Source of the DNA: Larix sibirica
Lineage: Eukaryota; Streptophyta; Pinopsida; Pinales; Pinaceae
Length of the DNA stretch: 10,680 bases
NCBI GenBank assembly: GCA_004151065.3
Contig: NWUY0300024746.1
Location: 8,739 to 19,418 of the forward strand
Reading direction: 5' to 3'
Below the pieces are notes generated by a model. That model was not told where the DNA came from, searched no databases, and saw only the letters and a program-made list of their open reading frames with translations. Position numbers and translations under genes: made by a program. Below, one piece after another: positions 1-8,029 of the stretch. Numbering within the stretch: position 1 is the first letter of the stretch; each line of letters starts with the position of its first letter.

Positions 1-149
1 TTTTGGCCAAGGTAATGAAGATCTTCATTGGGTGGTTTTCCCCGCATGGGATTTTCCAAGGTAAACCTATGTGTATCATTTATGGTTGCTTGTGTTTTGA
101 TTATTCTATTCTCACTAATTATATCTTATTTATCCTCATAAACCTAATA
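1..149 (+). repeat. 3' end of a Copia-type 5' LTR
   Basis: A C-rich stretch followed by a GGGATTTTCC-type motif and GGTAAACC (about 35-68) is the kind of sequence found near the R/U5 boundary of plant Copia LTRs. The segment ends in CCTAATA at 149, followed by AA and the primer-binding site. The terminal dinucleotide is TA instead of the usual CA. The LTR start lies outside the window, so its length is unknown. Confidence 0.6.
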
Positions 150-151
150 AA

Positions 152-164
152 TGGTATTAGAGCC
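152..164 (+). other. Primer-binding site (initiator Met tRNA type)
   Basis: TGGTATTAGAGCC differs by one base (T for C) from TGGTATCAGAGCC, the usual plant Copia primer-binding site complementary to the 3' end of tRNA-iMet. It starts two bases after the LTR terminus, the expected place. In a live element the tRNA would prime minus-strand DNA synthesis here. This site fixes the element's orientation as plus strand. Confidence 0.72.
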
Positions 165-1000
165 TAGTTGTGCTCGTTAAGGTTGTTGTATATATATGGT
201 GTGGCTACAACATGTGAAGAGGGTGCGAGGCAAAGCACTGCCGGTCTTCCTATTGTGAAGAGAGTGCTACCAAAGAGCCACCAGATCCCTAGATCAATGT
301 GTGAGAGGAGCCACTATCCAATTAATGTCGTCTACAGTGAGTGTTTCCTATCTGCATACAAGTGGAGTCGCAGCCAAGTGATGAGAAGAGTTGTCACCAC
401 TACCAGAGAGAACCATCATCGCTCAAGTGAATACCGCCACGGAGAAGGGCGACCAGATCTAGGTGTAGAGGCCACAATGTAGATCCCACTAGTGTGAGGG
501 CACATGTTCATGTTGAGGACGATCTCTGTTGCCAAGGAGGTGAGAAGTGATGCCACTGTAAGGGAAGGTGTTGCCACCTAGAGCTTAAAGGGACGAGTAT
601 AGAATGTGAAGCCCAAACCTGGTGCAACACATGGAAGCTATGTCCATGCAGAAAAGAAAAGTCGCGTCTATGCAATTTAGAAGACATCAAAATTTTGATG
701 CATGTGGTTTTGTAAGCTTCGTGAGGGGCCATGATTTGTCCTAAGAAGAGAGTCGTTGCACTAGCATTGGATTTACAAGGGTTGGATGTGAAAAGGAGAA
801 AGCTGCCACTAATTTGGAGTCGTTTTCAGTGTTAAAAGACTGTCGTTCTATTTGCTGAGCATTGCCTCTATTGCAAAGGTGTGTGAAAGAGTCTCCTAGA
901 AGTTGCTCGTGAAGTGAAAGTTGCACATAAAGGAGAAAGGTCGACGTCCAAAAATTGTTGTTTATGGTATAGACTCACTCCTTAAGTCAAATTTTGCATA
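165..1000 (+). other. Interior of the LTR element, no recognisable protein
   Basis: This stretch is richer in G and C than the DNA to its right and contains several GCCAC/GTTGCCACC-like phrases (for example near 395-405, 542-548 and 568-576), perhaps the remains of a low-complexity coding or repeat segment. The longest open frame (168-482, plus strand) shows no known motif and its composition does not look like protein. Short frames on the minus strand (508-732, 741-926) also show nothing. No CCHC knuckle, DSG-type protease site or integrase/RT motif was found. Confidence 0.5.
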
Positions 1001-1754
1001 CGTTGGATATATGCCCAAGTAATATTTTTTTTTAAAGGGGAGTTTAAGGTGGACCATGGGTCCTTAAAATAATATTTAAACCTTTTAAAGCTTGGGATTT
1101 AATTTTTTAAATATAAAATTTGTGAAAGGCGACCTTTAGTAAAATATGGTGTTAAAAGGTTTTATGGAGTAATTTTTAAAAATCCATGTTATGATTTAAT
1201 TTAAAAGGTGTTTAAGTGGATTTTTAAATGAAATCCTATGGTATTGGTGGGATGATTGTCCATTACAAAGGAATAATGTAAATGGCAGCTAAGAAAGCAT
1301 CAAGACAAGGATTAATATGTGGACTTGAAAGGAGGAGTAATAGCTGGTTAATGTAGTGAAAAGGCATTATAGTGAATGTATTATTTCCAAATATAGTTTG
1401 ATTATTATTTTGTAAAGCATCAAAAGTTTTTTTTGTACCTGAGTTAAAAGTGTGTGAGGTGCATGTTCGGTGGTACTCGACACTTCAATAGTATTTTTTT
1501 TGTCCTTGTAAAACTTAGCCATAGTCAAGTTTTGATTTCCGTGGGTGCTAGAAGCACAGAAAAAAGGTATCCCTCTTATGCACAGAGCAAGGATGTTGCA
1601 TCAAGTGTGGAATGAACCACTGGGTAGGTACGAAGGTGGCATGTGTACTCATAGCCTAGCTTGATGTGGATTGGAGAGGTTGAGTCTTTGATTATGGGAG
1701 GATGTGAGATGGTTTAATCTCAGTTTAATCTTATTTATGCTCGTAAACCTAATA
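1001..1754 (+). repeat. Candidate 3' LTR, diverged
   Basis: The right boundary is the better supported one: at about 1729-1754 the sequence matches 124-149 with only a few differences and ends in the same CCTAATA, and LINE ORF1 sequence follows at once. The left boundary is a guess. CGTTGGATATATGCCC at 1001 resembles the TGTTGGATATATGCC start of many plant Copia LTRs with its first base changed; a second candidate is the purine run AAAGGGGAG near 1035-1042 acting as a polypurine tract. The body is AT-rich with many TTTAAA words, T runs at about 1025-1033 and 1494-1501, and no gene. Upstream of 1729 it does not align convincingly with 1-120. Confidence 0.33.
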
Positions 1755-2992
1755 CCGTCATACTTTCCTTGTTAGTTATTTCTTCAAGAATTTCTTTAGT
1801 TGGTTTTCTCCCAACTTTTCTCATGGATCGTTCTTCACCATCCTTCGTGTATTTTTCTTCCTTTGTTGCTGCTTGTTTTGTTTGTTTCCTTGTTATGACC
1901 TTAGCTGGAGCTACTTGCACCTCCTGCATTGATTTAGATTCCTCAACAATTGTCTGATTATTTTCTTTGTTGCTTTCAATATTTATTAAGTCGACTCCTA
2001 GAAGTAGAGAGGAGACTCTAGGAGGGAAGTCTAAACCAGGTCCTTTAATTGTTGGAGCCACAACCTCCATAAATGTCACTGGGAATATTTCTTGGAGAAC
2101 TTCAAAGAGATTTGTTGTAGAGCATGGCATTGGTTGCATAATTGCCTGGGATGAGGATGGCTCTATACAAATGACTACTTGCTTTGACTTCTTATGAACT
2201 TGTTGCCATTTGTCCTCTGAAATCTAAGTAGCTATAGGTATATCTCCACCTTTTTTGCAGTCTTTTGCAAAATGGCCATAAGAATGGCATGATTTACACT
2301 TAAATGGTAGTTTTTCATAGTCCAATTGTTGATAGTGACTCCAGTTGTATAGAACTAGAAGAATTGATTCCAGGAGACCTTTTTCTAAATCAAATTCCAC
2401 ACAAATTTGAGCACATTGAAACATTCCCTGCTTAGGTTCAACCTTGTCTATATATTTCCCCAAAGCATTTCCAATATCTTTTAGAGAGTCATATTCCCAA
2501 CAGTGTAAGGGAAAATGAAGTAATCTTACCCATACCGATACTACTGAGAGGATGTTTGAATCTGGATCAAAATATGGAGTCCCGTTATTTAGATACATTC
2601 CCAAATTGCTGGAGAAATATGGACCACTGCAAAAAAATAGATATATGTCTTCTTTGAACTCAAACAAGGATTCATAGAAACCTCTTGCACATAAATAATG
2701 TGTCATTCTCCCTTTAATTAAGACTATCTATTTTTTTGTAACCAGATCTCCATGGACCTGGGGGAAGGCCAAATTCCTATAAATTGGCCAATAAGACCTT
2801 TCTCTAACATTGATAAGACCTTTTGTCTCGTTGTTGTTGCAGGAAGATTTATCTTCGAAATATCAATCAACTTCTTAACGAACCAAGGCACGCCATATCT
2901 GGATCATGGTTTTTTCAATGCTGAATCATTGACTTGAACGCATTTTCATCTAGAGTAGGTGACAAAAAACCCTCTCCTAAGGTGGATGCCAT
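1755..2992 (-). pseudogene. LINE ORF1 relic (copy C): DUF4283-like domain plus CCHC knuckle
   Basis: This is the nucleic-acid-binding ORF1 protein of a plant L1-type LINE, which coats the element RNA. The likely start is ATG at 2992-2990 (MASTLGEGFLSPTL). After an in-frame TGA near 2917 and a frameshift near 2875, the frame continues through LPATTTRQKV and GIWPSPRSMEIWLQK (to about 2735). A second shift next to a 7-bp A/T run (2731-2737) leads into the longest open frame, 2706-2224. That frame holds the DUF4283 core (RGFYESLFEFKED, MYLNNGTPYFDPDSN, VWVRLLHFPLHCW, ICVEFDLEKGLLE) and a CCHC knuckle. A basic, polar tail follows (NLFEVLQEI, then GRKPTKEILEEI) down to about 1760, close to the expected C-terminus. 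The LTR element at 1-1754 interrupts it there; any matching ORF2 would lie left of the window. It is clearly broken, though the knuckle is intact. Confidence 0.85.
2257..2298 (-). other. CCHC zinc knuckle of ORF1 copy C
   Basis: CKSCHSYGHFAKDC fits C-x2-C-x4-H-x4-C exactly, with all four zinc ligands present. It follows a KLPFKC-type lead-in, usual for the zf-CCHC_4 knuckle after DUF4283 in plant LINE ORF1 proteins. In the intact protein it would bind element RNA. Confidence 0.9.
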
Positions 2993-3577
2993 ATCAAAAC
3001 CCTAGCTTGGAACGATTTCAATTCCTTGGAGCGAGTTCAGTTTCTTGGACCAATGTCTATAGAATTGTCCCCTCTATAAAGTTTGTGACATGAGTCTATA
3101 TCAACAAACCCCACCTTCAATTATTGCTTTTATCACTTACCAATCATTTCACTCCTTCCTCTAGTAATGTGTCGTTTTCCTTCTAAACATTTCTCCATTT
3201 CTATTCCAAAAATGTCCCAAGCTTCATTAATTATGACTCCAAATATCTATTAATTTCAAGACCTATGGAGAAGACTTTTGTTTCTCCTTCTACAACCATT
3301 TTCATGTTGGTTTAAGATAATCTTTCCAAACGTTCACAATGATGTGGTATTTTGAACCCCTAAAAGGGACCTTCCATCCCCCAAAACCTTTTGCATGTAT
3401 TTATTCCATAGCTCCACGAGTAATCTAGGGAAACTTATTAAAAAAGGCTAGATATACATAGTTTCCTTGCTTAGGTTGAAACTGGCAACCATTTTCATAA
3501 ATCTCGGAGGGAAGGACCCCAAAACTATCTTTGTGCAAGGATTTTCTTCACATCGGCTTCCGAACAAAACTTGAAGG

Positions 3578-3582
3578 CTAAC
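3578..3582. repeat. Left target-site duplication CTAAC
   Basis: CTAAC directly abuts the element and matches 4064-4068. Five bases is the usual duplication for Copia insertions. With the first bases of the element it forms the 11-bp palindrome CTAACTGTTAG, so part of the match could be chance, but the restored reading frame supports it. Confidence 0.72.
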
Positions 3583-3587
3583 TGTTA

Positions 3588-3599
3588 GTTCTAATACCA
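3588..3599 (-). other. Primer-binding-site-like sequence at the LTR terminus
   Basis: On the minus strand this reads TGGTATTAGAAC, two bases from TGGTATCAGAGC, the tRNA-iMet-type Copia primer-binding site, and it lies where one is expected after a U5 end. Only about five more bases separate it from the target duplication. Confidence 0.55.
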
Positions 3600-3880
3600 A
3601 TTACAACAAGCTTACAATTTGATTCATACAATTAAACACATTAGCATATACACAATGGCACACAACACATAACACATAAATTACACTATAAACCCCTCTT
3701 CTGGGGAAAACCAACAAACTAGTGAGCTTTCAAGTCATTTATTAATCAAACACTTAGAAATAGTTGTTTACAACTATGGCTTTCTAGACCACAAACCACA
3801 CTTCATTACATGATCATGTTGCACACTATACCCCTTGCAGTATATGCTTACATTATATATCATGGATAGCCATTACATCT

Positions 3881-3888
3881 TATTTATA
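3881..3888 (-). promoter_or_regulatory. TATA box of the inserted LTR
   Basis: TATAAATA on the minus strand, inside CTATAAATAAGATG, lies about 175-180 bases from the LTR start, a normal U3 promoter position. Transcription would run leftward. Confidence 0.5.
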
Positions 3889-3960
3889 GATGCACTACAA
3901 CCAATTACTCATTAATGAAAATCCATAACTTCATTTGCCTTCGACCAAACAACTTATTCC

Positions 3961-4034
3961 AGTCGGTCGATCGACTAGAATTCCATCGTCTGTCGCCTCC
4001 AACTCTAGTCGACTATCGACTTTGCTAGTCGATC
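3961..4034 (-). promoter_or_regulatory. CpG-rich TCGAC motif cluster in U3 of the LTR
   Basis: CTAGTCGA occurs at 4005-4012 and again exactly 20 bases on at 4025-4032; its reverse complement TCGACTAG is at 3971-3978. Further TCGAC/GTCGA copies lie between them. All are upstream of the TATA box in the LTR's own direction, where U3 enhancer repeats sit in other plant Copia elements. An enhancer role is inferred from position and repetition only. Confidence 0.42.
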
Positions 4035-4063
4035 CTCATGCGAAGAATATAACATTCCCAACG

Positions 4064-4068
4064 CTAAC
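4064..4068. repeat. Right target-site duplication CTAAC
   Basis: This is the partner of 3578-3582. The identical stretch extends to GCTAACT on both sides (3577-3583 and 4063-4069), so the exact limits are ambiguous by a base or two. Confidence 0.72.
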
Positions 4069-4744
4069 TAGCTTTGGATAAGGATGTGTACTTTTGATAG
4101 GTATCCTAATATTCCTTGCCAAACTTTCTCCATCAACTATAACCAAGTTCCTTCAGTAACTTGCTTCCCTATCAAATGCCCAGTTATTGCTTTTTCCATT
4201 AATCCTATTATGTTCTCCACACCAATGTCCTCACATAGGACCAACCTTATGTTGTCCTTTTAGGCTCCAATACACTTATATATCCTCTTGTTCTTTGGAC
4301 TAGGTTGGATTAGATATCCTTGTTTCTAGTAAATCCGTCACCCTCACCTGCCAATTGTTCATGATATAATGCTCCAAACCCCCACCCTATATTGGTTTCA
4401 TGACTGACTGGTTCCTTCCTCTTGAAACTTTGTGTTTGCTTATTTTCATGGGTTTGGAATAATCATTCATCCTCTTCTAACAATGACAATGAAGGGTTCC
4501 CAACCTCAAGACCTTCAACATTAATTATGGAGTTGACATCCCATCCTTTGATCTTTAGCAAGGATCTGAAATGTATGACCCTAGAATCATCATATCTCTT
4601 TTCAACCTATTTGTATTTGTGCCTTGATACCTCCACAACTTTAGATTCAACCATCAAAATGGTAACTTTGCTTAAGGTGTTAGGAAAGAATGGCCCACCC
4701 ACATGAAGCCTTTACAAAGTTCTTTGCTATAAGCCCTAGATATT

Positions 4745-4855
4745 CTCCTTATCTCTACCAGGTAATTTTATTAATAAGTAACATAATTACATTGTATATA
4801 TGTTGAAAATAATTCCACAAGCCTTTCCAGAACATTGAAAATTGGATTATCCCTA
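4745..4855 (-). terminator. LINE copy A 3' tail with AATAAA signal
   Basis: After the RNase H remnant the minus strand becomes AT-rich and non-coding, with AATAAA at 4772-4767 inside TTAATAAAATTACCTGG. This would be the polyadenylation signal of the LINE transcript. I see no clear poly(A) tail between it and ORF1 copy B, so the exact end is uncertain. Confidence 0.45.
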
Positions 4856-4859
4856 CACT

Positions 4860-5270
4860 GGATATCCATCAAGATGAATGTTTAAATCCTGATTCACATA
4901 GTACATAAGTACATCACAAATAATTATTATAAAATGAGTCTTATATGTAAAAGAGTTATTGATCACATATATAACATCGAATTCCAACAACCAAGAATAA
5001 ACAACTTATACCATCTTCCCCTAAGATCCAAGAACAAGTCTAGTTCCAAAATTATCCATCATCTCAACTTGATATATATTTAAAGAAAGGGAGCATGATT
5101 GACTTTAAAGCTTTTCCCATGTACATGGTCATGTTCGCAATCCAATGTTGAACATAAAGAAACGAGGATAATCCAAAAATATTATACTACCTACTCCACA
5201 GTGCCTTGGGTTCCCTTGTGCAACCCCATCAATGTAAGCCCAATTACATGTTCTAATTATTTACTCCAAT
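4860..5270 (-). other. RNase H domain of ORF2 (relic)
   Basis: NWAYIDGVAQGNPRHCGVG (about 5248-5190) is the opening strand of an RNase H1-type domain, with the first catalytic Asp in YIDG and a G-x-C-G-x-G turn. Downstream, WLLEFDVIYVINNSFTYKTH (about 5015-4930) resembles the middle of the domain (originally a GDS-x-xVI stretch). Stops and shifts are dense, and the remaining catalytic acids cannot be identified with confidence. Confidence 0.7.
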
Positions 5271-5339
5271 ACAACTTACCTTCTTGCTTTTACCTCTATA
5301 TTGTTTTAGACTTGTCTATATGTTAAAACATTGAGTGGC

Positions 5340-6400
5340 ACAACATATAGGGAGAATAAATTTATCTTCAAATAGGTTAGAATTCCTTGTTGTGGAGATC
5401 CATAATGCAATGATTAGTAGGAGAGCTTTAATTTCTTGGGTATTGGGATTTTCACACCATTTCCATAGGGCATATTTGATTGGAACTCTTGACTAGTTGC
5501 CCCTCACCTTTTTCAATGACCCCATCTCCTTCCAAACATGAACTATGCAAGGGTAAGCTATAGCTAGATGGAAGTTGGGTTCTTCTTATGACTTGCATAA
5601 TGGACACTTACTTGGTCCAACCTTGTTCCTTTTTTGCAAAATATCTTGTGTCAACACTTTGTTTTTGAGAAAAAGACACATAAATATGCATGTTTTGGGA
5701 GGAAATTTGAACCTCCATACTTCCTTCCATTACTAGAGTGGATTTCCCTCTTATTCTTTGATACATAAAGCCTTATATCCATATCTGGGTTATATTTCCT
5801 AGATTTATTCAATGGCAATATTAAACAAACATCTTTCTTCCTTAGTCTTACATGACTATCTTTGAAGCTCCTCGCAAAGTTATTATAGATAACAACATCT
5901 TCCTCTGTGAATCCTAAATCCTTAGGTGACATCCATTCTTTATTCCACATAAAAGTCAAGGCATTATTGACAATTTGACTGAGGTGATCATATCCTCACT
6001 GTCTTAGAGACTAAATCATGTGATCATACAACTTGTAACTAGATCTACATCCAGCCCAAGGGTCTTGTCCTACTCTTTCTTTGTGTTATGACCCTACTTT
6101 CCACACCAACCAGTCATTAAGTGAGTTGGGCAATATATATTTTTGCTTAATAGTTTGCACCATAATCCAATCCCTTGTATTAATTTCCAAATGCTTTTGG
6201 TTGTTAATACCTTTGAAAATAATATTTGTTTTTACACACCATCCTCCCAAGGATTTTGCGGTTGCCATCCTTTTCCATTTTATTGATGGAATTCCTCTTT
6301 TTCTCCCTACTTCCAAACCATAAAAATCTAAAGTTGATCTTTCTGATTTCACATAGTACACCCTTAGGAATCCATGCCAAAGACATATGATTGACATGAG
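5340..6400 (-). other. ORF2 C-terminal region with zf-RVT zinc finger (relic)
   Basis: Downstream of the RT come SINKMEKDGNRKILGRMVCK (about 6290-6230) and LINE C-terminal sequence with FMWNKEWMSPKDLGFTEED (about 5955-5890). The zf-RVT block is VWRFKFPPK, then KNKVLTQDILQKRNKVGPSK, then CPLC (5606-5595), a following His (FHL) and YPC. This putative zinc-binding finger is typical of plant LINE ORF2. ALWKWCENPNTQEIKALLL and NLFEDKFILP (near 5360) link it to RNase H. Confidence 0.8.
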
Positions 6401-7316
6401 TGGCTTCTAGTTTAGATTTCACCAATATAAGTATGCCTCCTCTTGATAATTATCCATGGAAGCACATATTAATCCTCCTCTCCACTTTCACGATCAATTG
6501 CTTGCAATCATTTTTTGGTAATCATCCATCATTAGCACAAATCCTAAATACTTCAAACCCTCATATATGTTAGTAACAATATATGGAAACAAAGTGGAGA
6601 AATATACCTTCTTATCATCTCAAACCCCCCATAAAGATATAGTATATTTTTATCATCATACATGTGGCCATACTATAGGGGTCCAATATCTCTTTCACCT
6701 TCAAAGCATCCCTTATAGTTCACTCGCAGAAGATAAGGATATCATCTACAAATAGTAAGTGTGAGAGAGAAAATGTATCACCAGTCTTTATTCCCTTCAA
6801 ATTTCCACCCCCCTTGGCCTCCATAATAACCTTGTTTAGGTCCTTGGAAACAATTAAAAACAATAGAGGAGAAAGGGCTCACCCTTGTCCAAGCCCCCTT
6901 TATGGTCTAAAGAAAGGAGATGTTGATCCAATAATCAACACTAAGAATTATACATAATTCATTCAACTCATCACCCAATTTACAAAAGGCACAAAAAGCC
7001 CAAATGAAGTAGCATAAGCCTTTTATAAAGCCAATTTACCTTGTCTTAAGCCTTTGAGAGGTCAACCTTTAATATCATTGCTCGTGGATTCTTCATTTTG
7101 ATGGAATGAAGTCCCTTCTGACCCACCCTGATGGCCTCGTGAATTTGTCTACCCTCCAAAAATCCAAACTTCTTAGTAGAAACCGATTTCGATGACATAC
7201 TTATAATCGTTGTGGAGATGATTGGCAATTATCTTGTATGTGCAATTTCAGAGAGATATTGGCCTATACTCACCAAAATTTACTAGGTTGTTAGATTTAG
7301 GTATGAGTGTGATGAA
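6400..7316 (-). other. Reverse transcriptase domain of ORF2 (relic)
   Basis: The domain begins FITLIPKSNNLVNFGEYRP (7316-7260), the standard LINE entry block. Next are FGFLEGRQIHEAI (about 7168-7130) and motif A, ILKVDLSKA*DKVNW, with TAA for Tyr (about 7072-7030). The RGLRQGCPLSP-like block follows as RGLGQG*ALSPLLFLIVS (about 6898-6845), and then the catalytic LLFVDDILIFCE with FVDD at 6752-6741. The FVDD variant of YADD/FADD is common in plant L1. Later blocks run on as LEATHVNHMSLAWIPKGVLC towards 6350. Confidence 0.9.
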
Positions 7317-8029
7317 GGTTGAATTAAATGCAACGAACATCTTGTGAGAGACATTGATTCATCTATACCCTTGGCAATTCATCTTCTAGCATGTCATAAA
7401 ATTTGAGGAAGAATTCGACTGTCCATCTATCGAGGCCTGGGGTTTTGTCCTTTTGAAGGTCGTGGAGGATAGTCTATAATTCTTCCTTAGAAACCTCCTT
7501 TCCTTGTATTCTACAAACCTGGGAAAGCATGAACACATTTTAACTACCTACACTATAGTAGCTCTTCCATCCCCTTTGAAGCATGACTTTAAATGTTATA
7601 CCTTAACATTTGCGACCTCCTCAAAAATTGTAGACATTAACCCATTTTCTTTTTCCAAGTTCTAAATTGTATTTGTGTTTCTGCGGAGATTGGCAAATTG
7701 ATGAAAACAATCTTTAATTTTCATCCCCTTTATCAATCCAAAAGGCCAAACACTTTAGTCTCCAAGTCTCCTCCTTTGTTGCAAGCAACTTCCTTCTTGT
7801 TTTCTCAAGTGACATTAGTTCAGCTTTAGGTTCCTCATTCAAATATCCTCCACCTTCATTGCTATATATTAAGTCCATCTTATCCTCCACCTCTAATAAA
7901 TTATTCTTGTCTATTTCTTTCTTACAATGAGCCCAAGTGATAGTTACTTGTGTAACATTTTTAAGGTTGGTTGCAAATTGATGAGCAACAGATTCCATCA
8001 GACCTATCACACAAAACCCAATGATTAAT

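Larger units (their letters stand above)
1..1754 (+). mobile_element. Non-autonomous Copia-like LTR retrotransposon, left end cut by the window
   Basis: The left part ends like a Copia LTR and is followed two bases later by a primer-binding site like the 3' end of initiator Met tRNA. The same LTR-terminal sequence returns at about 1729-1754, exactly where clear minus-strand LINE coding sequence begins. This suggests a complete insertion whose 5' LTR starts left of the window. No gag, protease, integrase, RT or RNase H frame is visible between 165 and 1700, so the element would depend on enzymes from another copy. The two LTR ends agree well only over their last 25 or so bases, so the element must be old, rearranged or chimeric. 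An alternative is two unrelated LTR fragments placed side by side. Confidence 0.5.
3583..4063 (-). mobile_element. Copia-type LTR insertion with target duplication (solo LTR or LTR plus PBS stub)
   Basis: On the minus strand this begins CGTTGGGAATGTTATATTC, one base from the TGTTGGGAATG start of many plant Copia LTRs. It has a TATA box about 180 bases in, a TTTTCCCC-type motif near 3700, and ends GGTATTAGAACTAACA. CTAAC flanks it directly at 3578-3582 and 4064-4068 (GCTAACT if the ambiguous outer bases are counted). Excising it with one CTAAC joins the two halves of ORF1 copy B in one frame. The end nearest 3583 includes a primer-binding-site-like sequence, so this may be more than a plain LTR. 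There is no coding sequence. Confidence 0.78.
3030..4715 (-). pseudogene. LINE ORF1 relic (copy B), split by an LTR insertion
   Basis: This is a second ORF1, of a lineage different from the ones on either side. The upstream part (about 4670-4450) reads as a polar N-terminus with LEVGNPSLSLLEEDE. After shifts come EDIGVENIIGLMEKAITG (about 4235-4175) and KVWQGILGYLSKVHIL (about 4116-4070). The frame then meets the LTR at 3583-4063 and resumes as LAFKFCSEADVKKILAQR, which is the DUF4283 core, with TAG in place of the usual Trp on both sides of it. The part left of 3500 keeps ETMYI, ISFPRLLVELWNKYM and little else. I see no CCHC knuckle, so the 3' part seems lost. Both outer boundaries are approximate; the 3' limit is set only by the start of copy C. 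Confidence 0.65.

Noticed and set aside
168-482. Open frame of 104 codons on the plus strand just after the primer-binding site, a possible small gag
   Set aside because: No CCHC knuckle, gag-like core or other known motif. The frame also begins inside the interior just after the PBS with no support for its ATG, so chance is a fair explanation.
1769-2197. Plus-strand frames (1769-1957 and 1967-2197), the first with a hydrophobic start
   Set aside because: They are the opposite strand of ORF1 copy C, whose minus-strand translation has clear family motifs. The apparent hydrophobicity comes from reading Lys/Glu codons in reverse.
2731-2737. Programmed frameshift at the 7-base A/T run in ORF1 copy C
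   Set aside because: It lies in a pseudogene with other shifts and in-frame stops, and ORF1 of this family is not known to use frameshifting here. A mutational indel at a homopolymer is simpler.
3578-3588. CTAACTGTTAG, an 11-bp palindrome, as a protein-binding site
   Set aside because: It is explained by the target duplication CTAAC meeting the element end TGTTAG, so it arose from the insertion junction.
4422-4706. 94-codon plus-strand frame
   Set aside because: It lies opposite the N-terminal part of ORF1 copy B and shows no domain of its own; the minus strand gives a more protein-like, charged sequence.
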